DNA of 64,000 nt from JAKZVK01 sp965248255 (GTDB lineage Bacteria; Acidobacteriota; Terriglobia; Bryobacterales; UBA6623): NCBI GenBank assembly GCA_965248255.1, contig CBDFIW010000003.1, positions 1,054,001 to 1,118,000 on the forward strand, written 5' to 3'. Positions within the stretch are counted from its first letter, which is position 1, and the number at the start of each line of letters is the position of its first letter. This document shows positions 27,407-35,734 of the stretch, in pieces. The notes beneath the pieces are model-generated. The model did not search any database and had not been told where the DNA came from. It saw only the letters and a list, made by a program, of their open reading frames with translations. The position numbers were made by a program, and so were the translations under genes.

Positions 27407-28422
27407 ATGGGCAACCCCAAAGGTGTGAAGCGGGATTTCAAGGCGCTGGAGAAGCGCCGTTTCGAAGCGATGCGGCTGCTCCACCAAGGCCACAATCAGT
27501 CCGAGACGGCGAGACGGCTGAACGTCGCTCGCCAAACCGTCAGTGAGTGGCGGCGGCAATACCGCGAGCAGGGTGCGGCCGGACTCCGCCAGGCCGGGCG
27601 CGCCGGACGCAAGCCGCTCCTCGATGCCGCACAACGCGAACGCCTGACGTCGCTGCTGCTGGAAGGCCCGGAAGCCCACGGCTTCCCAACGCCCCTGTGG
27701 AGCTGTCCGCGGGTGGCTCGGCTGACCGGAGACGAGTTCGGGGTCGCATACCACGCAGGCCACGCCTGGAAGATCCTGCGAGCGCTCGACTGGAGCCCGC
27801 AACGCCCGGCCGGAAAGGCGCGCGAGCGCAACGAAGAGCGGATCCGCACCTGGAAGCGCAAGACCTGGAAGCGCATTAAAAAAAAGCCCAAAACGAAGGC
27901 CGTACGCTCGTCTTCATCGACGAAAGCGGATTGAGTCAGAAGCCGCATCGCTGCCGCACCTGGGCGCCACGTGGCCAAACACCGGTGCTGCAGTTTAACT
28001 TCAACTGGGAGAAGCTTTCCGTCTCGGCGGGGCTGACGCTGCGTAACTTCTACTTCCGGCTCTATCCCGGTGCGATCGGCAAAGAGCAAGTGACCGACTT
28101 TCTCAAGGCGTTGGTACGTCATATCGATCGCCCGCTGCTGATCGTCTGGGATCGGCTGCCGGCGCACCGTAGCCGCCTGGTGCAAGAGTTCATCGAACTC
28201 TCCGAAGGCCACATCGCAACCGAGTACTTGCCACCCTATGCGCCGGAGTTGAATCCGGTGGAATACATCTGGGCTTACTGGAAGCAGCACGAGTTGCCGA
28301 ACGTCTGTCCGAAAGACTACGGCGAGCTGAACGAGCGGGCCCGCAAGGCACTCCGCCGCATGTACCGCAAACCGCGTTTGATCACGGCCTTCTGGAAACA
28401 GTCTTCTCTTTGTTTTGACTGA
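27407..28422 (+). CDS. IS630 transposase, copy 1 (two frames joined by -1 frameshift)
   Basis: Frame A runs from ATG 27407 (MGNPKGVKRDFKALEKRRFE) to a stop at 27934 and holds a helix-turn-helix (NQSETARRLNVARQTVSEWRR). Frame B, ending at 28422, holds the catalytic core: FIDESG, VWDRLPAHRS and LPPYAPELNPVEYIW, the D-D-E residues of the IS630/Tc1 group. Joined at A_AAA_AAG (27880-27886) by a -1 slip, they make a 338-residue protein, normal for the family. FIDESG lies before any start codon of frame B, so only the frameshift product is complete. Confidence 0.92.
27880..27886 (+). promoter_or_regulatory. Programmed -1 frameshift site A_AAA_AAG in the IS630 transposase
   Basis: In frame A the codons are ATT AAA AAA AAG CCC; slipping back one base continues as GCC CAA AAC in the catalytic frame. 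A_AAA_AAG is the best-known bacterial slippery heptamer. The same site is present in all four copies (42152, 51505 and 53065 in the others). Confidence 0.8.
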
Positions 28423-28694
28423 CTCTATATTATGCGGCAGTCAATAGATCGTCGTCGATGGTTGCCGCCGTCTGCCCAGCCGAGTTGAGAGGTCGAGCCC
28501 GTAATGGTCCCCGCAATGGTCACTGTGCTGCGCAGTCGCTCCTAACTCCAGCGAAGGCCCGCGACACGCACGCAGGCAATTCGGCAGGCCCGGTTTCACT
28601 GTCGAGGTTGCGGCCCCCAGTTCACGAGGGCCGGCGGGAACCCCGACAATCCGCGCTCCGCCCCGCCTGTTGCATTCTGGTATCTTGAACAGCG

Positions 28695-31600
28695 TTGCAC
28701 GTCGTTAGCGAAGACCATTCGATCAACAAAGACCGGCGCGAGCGGGTGAAGTACCTCGGCTTCACCGCAACGGTGGGGCTGCTTCTGCTGCTCAACCTGG
28801 TCGGTATTTTCCGCTACATCCTCGGCATCGACACAGCGATCATCCTGACGCTGCTGGCAGGCTACAAAACCTTCCATCGCGCGATCGGCGAGCTGATCGA
28901 GAAGCGCATATCCGCTGACCTGGCGATCTGCATCGCCGCAGTGGCGGCGCTGTCCGTCGGCGAGTATCTGGTCGCCGCCGAGGCCATGTTCATCATGCTG
29001 GTGGGCGAGGGCCTCGAGGCCTACGCGGCCGGACGGACCGAAGCCGCCATCCATAAGTTCGTCGAGCGCCTACCCCGCCGCGCGCGCGTGCTGCGGGACG
29101 GCGAAGAGATGGAGGTGTCCGTCGATGAGCTGACGCCCGGTGATCTGGTCATGGTTCGCGCCGGCGAGCGCATCTCGGCCGACGGGCTAATCGAAACGGG
29201 CCAATCGAGCGTTGATGAAAGCCCGATCACGGGCGAGTCGGTTCCGCGCGACAAGGGCGAGGGCGACGAGGTCTACTCGGGGACGCTCAACGGCCACGGG
29301 CTGCTTCACATCCGCGTGACGCACGCCGGGGAGGACAGCACACTGGCGCGGGTGGTGCACCTGGTCGAGGAAGCGAAGACCCGCAAAGCGCCCGTCGTCC
29401 GCCAGGCCGACCGCTACGCGCGCTACTTCCTGCCGGCGCTGCTGCTGGCGGCGGGCGCCACGTACTACTTCACGGCCGACTGGCTGCGCTTGGTGGCGGT
29501 GCTGATCGTGGGCTGCCCGTGCGCGCTGATTCTGGCGACGCCGGCGGCGATGGTGGCGGGCATCGGCGGGTTGGCACGGCGCGGCATTCTGGTGCGCGGC
29601 GGCTCGATTCTGCAGTCCGGCGCCGCAGTCGACACGGTCGTCTTCGACAAGACCGGCACGCTCACGTCGGGACGCTTCCAAATCGTCAAGACCCTCGCGG
29701 CGGACGGTTTCACGGAGCGGCAAGTCCTCTCGCTGTGCGCGTCTGCGGAAAGCGGCTCGGACCATCCTCTGGCGAAAGTCATCGTCGAGTCGGCTCGCGA
29801 GCAGGGCATCGAGTTCGAGACGTCAAGCGACGCGCAGATCATCCCCGGCCGCGGCGCACAGAGTCTCGTCGACGGAGGGTTGATTCGCGCGGGCAACGAG
29901 GCCTTTCTCGGCGAGAGCGGCATCCACGATGTCAAGCCCTACGTCGAAGAAGCGGACCGCGTGGGGGCGACGGCCGTGCTGGTGTCACGAGACGACGAGT
30001 TCGCCGGCGCCATCCTGCTGCGCGACTCGGCTCGTGAGGGCGCGGTCGAGGCTGTGCACTCGTTGGAGCAGATGGGCATCCAGCGAGTGATCTTGCTGAC
30101 GGGCGACCGCCGCCGCGCCGCCGAAGCGTTCGCGCGCGAGGTCGGCATCGCGAACGTTGAAGCCGAGCTGCTGCCGGAGCAAAAGCTCGAGCGCATCCGG
30201 CAATTGCAGTCCGAAGGCCGCAAGGTGGCCATGATCGGCGACGGCGTCAACGACGCCCCCGCGCTGGCCGCGGCGGATGTGGGAGTCGCGGTCGTGGGCT
30301 CGGGCGCCGACATTGCCGCCGAGGCCGCGGACGTCGTTGACCTCAACAAGACGCTCGAGAAACTGCCTCGGCTGCTGCAGGTTAGCCGCCGGGCGGTGAC
30401 GATCGTCTGGCAGAACATCATCGTATTCGCGGGAGTCGTGAACGTGGTGGCCGTGGTGGCCGCCGGACGCGGTTTACTGGGGCCGATCGGCGCGGCAGTG
30501 GTGCACCAGATCGCTTCGTTGCTGGTGATGATCAACTCGCTGCGCCTGTTGCGCGTCGAGCGGGCACGCGGGAAGCAGAGCCGCCTGGAGCGGCTTGTCG
30601 ATCGAACACCCGTCAAGGCCTGGTGGCATGACTTCACGCATTGGCTCGGCCACCTGGACCCGGCCTCGGGCTTCGCTTGGCTTTGGGATCGCCGGCGGAG
30701 TTTAGTGAGACCAGTGTTGACCGTCGCGGCGGCGCTTTGGGTGCTCAGTGGCCTCTATGTGCTTCAGCCAGGGGAAGTCGGCATCATCACCCGCTTCGGC
30801 CGCAGGCTCGATCCGGACCGGCAGCCGGGCTTTCATTATAAGTTGCCGGCGCCGATCGAGAAGCTGACGAGGCTGGAGAATCGGCGCGTCCGCACCGTGG
30901 ACGTCGGCTTCCGCACCGTCAACATCGCGGACGATGGGGGCGGTCTAGCCGATTTTGTCGAACCCGCGGCCTACGAGTGGAACGTGCAGCATCGCATGGG
31001 GCGCTTTGAACGCAAGCCGGATGAATCGCTGATGCTCACCGGCGATCAGAACATGATCGAGATGACCGCCGTGGTCCACTACGACCTCGAGCATCCCGAC
31101 AAGTTCGTCTTCGAGCAGCTCGATGCCGAGACGACGTTGCAAGTCGCGGCCGAGTCTGTGATTCAGCGCATTGTCAACTCGACTTCGTTAGACGACCTGT
31201 TAACCACGCGGCGCCACGATCTGGAACAGCAGGCGGCCGAAACGCTGAACAGGCACTTGCGCAATTACCGCACCGGGGCGCGGGTGTTGCGGGTGCGGTT
31301 TCAAGACGTGCACCCGTCGGTCGAAGTCGTGGACGCGTTCCGCGAAGTGGCCGGGGCGCTCGAAGAGAAGAGCCGCCGGATCAACGCGGCTGAGGGATAC
31401 CGAAACGAGCAGGTTGCACTGGCGCGGGGGCAGGCAGGCGCGCGGGTCAGGGGTGCCGAGGCCTATACAGCCGGTCGGCAGAATCGCGCCGCCGGCGACG
31501 CTTCGAGGTTTCGCCTGTTCGAGGCCGGGTATCGCACGGCACCCGGTCCTAATGCAACGCGGCTGTACCTCGAAACGATGGAGGAGATTCTGCCAAACCG

Positions 31601-31739
31601 CCGGAAGTTGATCCTCGACGGCAACGGCCGGGGCCGGCGGACACTGTACTCGATCGAGGACGACTTGCTGTTGGCGCCCCCGGGCGCAACGATGACCCAA
31701 CCGCCCATGCCGTTCGGGGCGGAAGGCGACGGACATTAG
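28695..31739 (+). CDS. P1B-type metal-transporting ATPase fused to an HflK-like SPFH domain
   Basis: 1014 residues from TTG 28695. Residues 1-640 are a heavy-metal P-type ATPase without an N-terminal CxxC metal domain. They contain TGES (179-182), the CPC transport motif (C274, C276), phosphorylation motif DKTGT (D318), the P1B-specific HP (357-358) and hinge GDGVNDAP (515-522), with paired membrane helices at the usual places. After a linker, a new membrane segment (PVLTVAAALWVLSGLYVL) opens an SPFH domain from about 690 (QPGEVGIITRFGRRL) with a coiled C-terminal part, as in HflK. The next genes are SPFH proteins. Probable metal exporter tied to a membrane scaffold; the metal is unknown. Confidence 0.9.
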   Translation: MHVVSEDHSINKDRRERVKYLGFTATVGLLLLLNLVGIFRYILGIDTAIILTLLAGYKTFHRAIGELIEKRISADLAICIAAVAALSVGEYLVAAEAMFIMLVGEGLEAYAAGRTEAAIHKFVERLPRRARVLRDGEEMEVSVDELTPGDLVMVRAGERISADGLIETGQSSVDESPITGESVPRDKGEGDEVYSGTLNGHGLLHIRVTHAGEDSTLARVVHLVEEAKTRKAPVVRQADRYARYFLPALLLAAGATYYFTADWLRLVAVLIVGCPCALILATPAAMVAGIGGLARRGILVRGGSILQSGAAVDTVVFDKTGTLTSGRFQIVKTLAADGFTERQVLSLCASAESGSDHPLAKVIVESAREQGIEFETSSDAQIIPGRGAQSLVDGGLIRAGNEAFLGESGIHDVKPYVEEADRVGATAVLVSRDDEFAGAILLRDSAREGAVEAVHSLEQMGIQRVILLTGDRRRAAEAFAREVGIANVEAELLPEQKLERIRQLQSEGRKVAMIGDGVNDAPALAAADVGVAVVGSGADIAAEAADVVDLNKTLEKLPRLLQVSRRAVTIVWQNIIVFAGVVNVVAVVAAGRGLLGPIGAAVVHQIASLLVMINSLRLLRVERARGKQSRLERLVDRTPVKAWWHDFTHWLGHLDPASGFAWLWDRRRSLVRPVLTVAAALWVLSGLYVLQPGEVGIITRFGRRLDPDRQPGFHYKLPAPIEKLTRLENRRVRTVDVGFRTVNIADDGGGLADFVEPAAYEWNVQHRMGRFERKPDESLMLTGDQNMIEMTAVVHYDLEHPDKFVFEQLDAETTLQVAAESVIQRIVNSTSLDDLLTTRRHDLEQQAAETLNRHLRNYRTGARVLRVRFQDVHPSVEVVDAFREVAGALEEKSRRINAAEGYRNEQVALARGQAGARVRGAEAYTAGRQNRAAGDASRFRLFEAGYRTAPGPNATRLYLETMEEILPNRRKLILDGNGRGRRTLYSIEDDLLLAPPGATMTQPPMPFGAEGDGH

Positions 31740-31749
31740 GTAGAACATC

Positions 31750-32757
31750 ATGCACGATCACATGCATTCCCACGACGGTCACGACCACCATCATGATCAT
31801 GACGACGACCATGGCCACGGGCACGATCATGGGCACGACCATCACCCGCCCAAGCGGTCACCCAACTGGAATTCTCTGGCCGGCGACTGGCGGAAGTACG
31901 CCCCCTATCTCGGCGGGCTACTTCTCGCCGTGCTTCTCTACGCGGGTTGCTTCACGGTCGCGGAAACCGAGTATGTCTTGGTGACCGAGTTCGGCCGGCC
32001 GGTCCGCACTGTGAGCGAAGCGGGCCTCCACGTGAAATGGCCCTATCAGTCGGCGACCTATTTCGACCGCCGCCTGCGCGTCTATAACCCGACGCCGTCC
32101 GAGTTCCTCACCCGAGACAAGAAGAACCTGGTGCTCGAGAGCTACGTTCTCTGGCAGATCGACAATCCGCAGACGTTTGTCGAGACCGTCGGCAACGCCG
32201 AAGCCGTGGAGATGCGGCTGCACGACATCGTCTGGGCGGGGCTGGCCGCCTCGTTGGGACGGCACGATCTCGACAGCATCGTCGCGCCCGACCCGGGGAA
32301 AGTCCGCGCCGAGAGCATGCTCGATCAACTGAGCGAGCAGACCGGCGCCCGGGCGCTTGACGAATACGGCATCCGCGTGGTCGACGTGCGCATCAAGCGC
32401 CTCAACCTCCCCGAGCAGAACAAGCAGAGCGTCTTCGGCCGCATGAGGGCCGAGCGGGAGAGGATCGCGCGCCAGTACCGCGCCGAGGGCGAAGAGGAGG
32501 CCTTGCGCATTCGCGCCGATGCCGACCGTCAGCGCGAAGAGATTCTCTCGCTTGCCTACAGGGAGGCGGAGGAGATCAAGGGCCGGGGTGACGCCGAAGC
32601 CGCGCGAATCTACGGGGAAGCGTACTCGCGCAATCCGCGGCTTTACAAGCTGACACGAACGCTGGAAGCCTACAAAAAGGCACTGGACGAAAAGACGACC
32701 GTTGTGCTGAGTTCCGACTCGGAGCTGCTCAGGCTCCTCACGCGAGGAAACCAGTGA
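31750..32757 (+). CDS. HflC-like SPFH protein with a His-rich N terminus
   Basis: 335 residues, 10 bases after the ATPase fusion. The first 32 residues contain 16 His interleaved with Asp and Gly (HDHMHSHDGHDHHHDHDDD), a likely metal-binding tail. One membrane segment follows (PYLGGLLLAVLLYAGCFTV). The SPFH domain starts at ETEYVLVTEFGRPVRTV and is followed by a long charged coiled coil (RMRAERERIARQYRAEGEEE). Apart from the tail it looks like HflC, which with HflK forms large membrane rings that modulate FtsH. Confidence 0.88.
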   Translation: MHDHMHSHDGHDHHHDHDDDHGHGHDHGHDHHPPKRSPNWNSLAGDWRKYAPYLGGLLLAVLLYAGCFTVAETEYVLVTEFGRPVRTVSEAGLHVKWPYQSATYFDRRLRVYNPTPSEFLTRDKKNLVLESYVLWQIDNPQTFVETVGNAEAVEMRLHDIVWAGLAASLGRHDLDSIVAPDPGKVRAESMLDQLSEQTGARALDEYGIRVVDVRIKRLNLPEQNKQSVFGRMRAERERIARQYRAEGEEEALRIRADADRQREEILSLAYREAEEIKGRGDAEAARIYGEAYSRNPRLYKLTRTLEAYKKALDEKTTVVLSSDSELLRLLTRGNQ

Positions 32758-32796
32758 AAGGGAGCGACGAACTGACGCTGACCGTCGGGAGTTCCG

Positions 32797-33050
32797 CCCC
32801 GGAGGGGCCGGGAGATCATAGCCCACGGCTTCAGCCGTGGGTAAGCGGCGATCATCTCCTTGAAGCCCTGAAAGGGGCGACACAGCTTTCGCTACAGACC
32901 TCTGATCACCCCCTAGGACCTACAGCTCGCCCGACAACGGAGAGGGACGGGCAGAAGTCGCTTGAATCGCCCTTCCAGGGCTCATCGCGTTCCGTCACTT
33001 TAACCATGGCTGAAGCCATGGGCTATGATCTCTGGCCCCTCCGGGGCTCT
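32797..33050. repeat. Intergenic block with inverted and direct dispersed repeats
   Basis: Between the HflC-like and the third SPFH gene (32758-33154). The hairpin CCCACGGCTTCAGCCGTGGG (32822-32841) and AGATCATAGCCCACGGCTTC are the complement of a second copy at 33003-33050 (GGCTGAAGCCATGGGCTATG, then GGCCCCTCCGGGG). No convincing gene lies here; an open frame across the block consists of repeat sequence. The palindrome-like GTACGGCATGCCGTGCCCC follows at about 33117-33135. Confidence 0.65.
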
Positions 33051-33154
33051 AGCGGGCGCAGAGCCACGCGCCTTGAGTGCCAAGGTTTGCGTTTAGAGAA
33101 TGTCGATACTCTGCGGGTACGGCATGCCGTGCCCCTACATTCGATGAGATCCCG

Positions 33155-34207
33155 ATGAGCACGACCATCGAACCCGGGTTGGGGACCCCGCCGGCGCCGA
33201 GCGAACAACTGCCCGCGCCGCCCGAGATCCCTGCCGCACGTCGCTCGCCTGTCGGTGCGAGAAACGTTGCGCTCGGTTTGGCCGTGCTTTGGCTGTTGAG
33301 CGGCACCTATCTCGTAGGACCCGACCAGCAGGCTGTGGTCACGCGATTCGGGCGCGTGGTCGAGGAGCGTGTCCTGCCGGGCATGCACTACCGCTGGCCG
33401 TACCCGATCGGTCAAGTGCACAAGCTCCGGACCCTACAGCGGCAGCGTGCGTTCATCGGCGGCACGGCGGCCGACCAGACACTGGGGCAAGTCGAGCCGC
33501 TCGAATCGCAGTTTCTGAGCGGCGACCGGAATCTCATTCAGGTGCGAACCGTTGTGCAGTACAGCGTGGCCACGCCGGCCGAGTACCTGTTCCGCTCGCA
33601 AGACGTGGCGCGCACCGTCGGCGCGGCGGTCGAAGCCGAGTTGGCCCGCCAGATCGCCTCCCGCAACGTCGACGACGTACTGACGACGGAGAAGGTCGCC
33701 ATCCAGGAGACCGTCCGGCAGCGCGCGCAGGGTCTCGTGGATGGGTACGGTCTCGGGGTCGTGCTGTCGACCGTCAACATCGAGTACATCGCGCCGCCGC
33801 CCGAGACCGCCGCCGCCTTCCGGGACGTCGCCAGCGCACGGGCCGATTCGGTTCGCATCATCAACGAGGCGCAAGGGTACGCCAACGACCTGCTGCCTCG
33901 CGCGCGGGGCGAAGCGCACAAGCTGGCCGAGGCGTCCCAAGCCCACCGCCAACGCATGATCAACGAGGCCCAGGGCGACGCCTCGCGCTTCACGCAACTG
34001 GCCGGCGAGTATCGCAAGCACCCCGCGATCACACGAAGCCGTCTGTACCTCGAAGCGATGGAAGAGGTGTTGCCGCGGCTAAAGAAAACCATCGTTGACA
34101 GCCGGGGCGATCTCGATATGACGATCATCCGGCGCGACTCGCCGCGGAACAAGAGCGAAGCGGATTCCCTGCCCCCGGCGACGACCGCTTTCCCGCCGGT
34201 GCCATGA
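33155..34207 (+). CDS. HflK-like SPFH membrane protein
   Basis: 350 residues from ATG 33155 (MSTTIEPGLGTPPAPSEQLP); the upstream open extension lies in repeat DNA. A Pro-rich cytoplasmic tail, one membrane segment (NVALGLAVLWLLSGTYLV), then an SPFH domain (GPDQQAVVTRFGRVVEERVL) with HYRWPYPIGQVHK and a C-terminal coiled coil with repeated INEAQG segments (RIINEAQGYAND, RMINEAQGDASRF). The C-terminal LYLEAMEEVLPRLKKTIVD closely matches the end of the SPFH part of the ATPase fusion (LYLETMEEILPNRRKLILD). Stops overlapping the next start (ATGA). Confidence 0.88.
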   Translation: MSTTIEPGLGTPPAPSEQLPAPPEIPAARRSPVGARNVALGLAVLWLLSGTYLVGPDQQAVVTRFGRVVEERVLPGMHYRWPYPIGQVHKLRTLQRQRAFIGGTAADQTLGQVEPLESQFLSGDRNLIQVRTVVQYSVATPAEYLFRSQDVARTVGAAVEAELARQIASRNVDDVLTTEKVAIQETVRQRAQGLVDGYGLGVVLSTVNIEYIAPPPETAAAFRDVASARADSVRIINEAQGYANDLLPRARGEAHKLAEASQAHRQRMINEAQGDASRFTQLAGEYRKHPAITRSRLYLEAMEEVLPRLKKTIVDSRGDLDMTIIRRDSPRNKSEADSLPPATTAFPPVP

Positions 34208-34710
34208 CCCAGCAGCAAAAGGCGAGGGCGGCGACCGTCACCGTGATCGGGCTGGCGTTCTTGATTATCGCCGGCCGGCAGATGGAGTGGAGCTTCAGCG
34301 AGTCCGGCGCGGCCGCGATCGTCACGGGCAAACCCGAAGAGCCGCCCGATCCGGTCGATACGATCAATCGCATGATGGACGCCGCCCGCGACGGCGACGT
34401 GGAAGCCTACTTGGCGTGCTTCAGTGGAGACATGGAGAGGCGCTTACGCCAAACGCTCAAGGAGATGACACGCAAGGGGTTTGCGGAGTATCTGACCGGG
34501 ACGAATCGCAGCATCAAGGGCTTCGCGATGTATGAACCGGAGCGGATCTCCGAACGCGAGGTGGAGGTCCGCGTGGAGTATGTTTACGTGGAGCGCAACG
34601 AGGCCCAGCAGTACTTTCTCGAGAAGCGGACTGACCAGTGGACCATTGCCCGAATCGATGAGGTAGAACGTGTGGAAACGCTTGTGCCCTACGGCACTCC
34701 CGTATATTGA
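34204..34710 (+). CDS. Small membrane-anchored protein of unknown function in the SPFH cassette
   Basis: 168 residues, translationally coupled to the preceding gene (ATGA). One N-terminal membrane segment (AATVTVIGLAFLIIAGRQ), then a soluble domain with DTINRMMDAARDGDVEAYLA and a beta-rich end (REVEVRVEYVYVERNEAQQY). This helix-then-sheet order is reminiscent of NTF2-like domains, but I cannot assign a family. Its place suggests an accessory role with the SPFH proteins and the ATPase. Confidence 0.7.
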   Translation: MTQQQKARAATVTVIGLAFLIIAGRQMEWSFSESGAAAIVTGKPEEPPDPVDTINRMMDAARDGDVEAYLACFSGDMERRLRQTLKEMTRKGFAEYLTGTNRSIKGFAMYEPERISEREVEVRVEYVYVERNEAQQYFLEKRTDQWTIARIDEVERVETLVPYGTPVY

Positions 34711-34757
34711 TTTCCGTCGCGGCCCGGCAGGTAGCGTTACGAACTTGAGGTACTGGC

Positions 34758-35693
34758 ATGAAGACAACGTCCCGCAGAGGGTTCCTACTGAGCACTTCGG
34801 CCGGCCTTCTCGCCTCGTGTAGCCCGCAGTCTCAACCCACGACACAGCCACCAGAAACAACCGCGCCTCCGCAGCCCGACAAGATCATCGACATCCACCA
34901 GCACACCAACTACTCCGGACGAACCGACGACCAACTGGTCGCGCATCAACGCGCTATGGGCATCTTCAAAACCGTGCTGTTGCCGGCAGGCTCGAAGTAC
35001 GGGCTGGCGGTCGGGGCGGGCGGTAATGATACTTGCGCGGCCGTTGCGAAGCGCTATCCCAACGAGTTCTTGTTCTTCGCGAACGAGCTGCCCGACATAG
35101 CGGAGACCCGTCCGGTGATCGAGAAGTATCTGAAAATGGGTGCGATCGGCATCGGCGAACAAAAGTTCCCGGTCGATTGCGACTCGAAACACATCGAGCT
35201 GATTGCCTCGATCGCGCAAGAGTACGACGTGCCGGTGCTGATGCACTTCGAATACAAGAAGTACAACTTTGGCCTGCATCGCTTTCACAAGATCCTCGAA
35301 AAGTTCCCGCAGGTCAACTTCATCGGCCACGCCAATACGTGGTGGGGGAGCATCGACAAGAGCCATGACCTAGAGGCCATGTATCCGGTGAGCCCGGTTA
35401 CTCCGGGCGGCGTCACCGATCGATTGCTCAGCAACTATCCCAATATGTACGGCGACCTCTCAGCCGGCTCAGGACTCGGTTCGATGCGGCGTGACGAAGA
35501 GCACGCGCGTGGCTTTCTCGACCGTCATCAGGACCAGCTTTTCTGGGCCAGCGACTGTTCCGACAGCTCGGCGCACTGGAGCGATTGCATCGGGGCGAAC
35601 GGACTGGTGGCGGTCCGCCAGTTGGCACCGAACCCGGAGGCCGTCGAGAAGATGCTCTACCGAAACGCCTCGCGCGTGTTCAAAATCACCTGA
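34758..35693 (+). CDS. Amidohydrolase-family lipoprotein with Tat signal
   Basis: 311 residues. TSRRGFLLSTSAGLLASC combines a twin-arginine signal with a lipobox (LASC), so the protein is probably exported folded and lipid-anchored. After a Pro/Thr linker the amidohydrolase-2 barrel begins with the metal motif IDIHQHTNYSG; VLMHFEYKK, NFIGHANTWW and FWASDCSDS supply the remaining His and Asp positions. Decarboxylase, lactonase or hydrolase activity is possible; the substrate is unknown. Confidence 0.82.
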   Translation: MKTTSRRGFLLSTSAGLLASCSPQSQPTTQPPETTAPPQPDKIIDIHQHTNYSGRTDDQLVAHQRAMGIFKTVLLPAGSKYGLAVGAGGNDTCAAVAKRYPNEFLFFANELPDIAETRPVIEKYLKMGAIGIGEQKFPVDCDSKHIELIASIAQEYDVPVLMHFEYKKYNFGLHRFHKILEKFPQVNFIGHANTWWGSIDKSHDLEAMYPVSPVTPGGVTDRLLSNYPNMYGDLSAGSGLGSMRRDEEHARGFLDRHQDQLFWASDCSDSSAHWSDCIGANGLVAVRQLAPNPEAVEKMLYRNASRVFKIT

Positions 35694-35734
35694 CTCCGTA
35701 CAGACCGCGCCTATCAGGGCGCGGGCCCGCAGGC

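Larger units (their letters stand above)
27351..28444 (+). mobile_element. IS630-family insertion sequence, copy 1
   Basis: 1094 bp bounded by TA at 27349-27350 and 28445-28446. Imperfect terminal inverted repeats: left TTGAATCCCGCAAATTAT, right (complement) TTGACTGCCGCATAATAT. Three almost identical copies of the same length lie at 41623, 50976 and 52536. It sits in the gap between the mraZ operon and the ATPase cassette. The rest of 28447-28694 shows no gene I can support. Confidence 0.93.

Noticed and set aside
27300..28520. A gene interrupted by IS630 copy 1
   Set aside because: Joining the flanks at TA gives only a short minus-strand frame with no family features, unlike the clear restorations at copies 2, 3 and 4.
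32754..33158. 134-codon open frame between the SPFH genes
   Set aside because: Its sequence is made of dispersed repeats and overlaps the start of the next gene.
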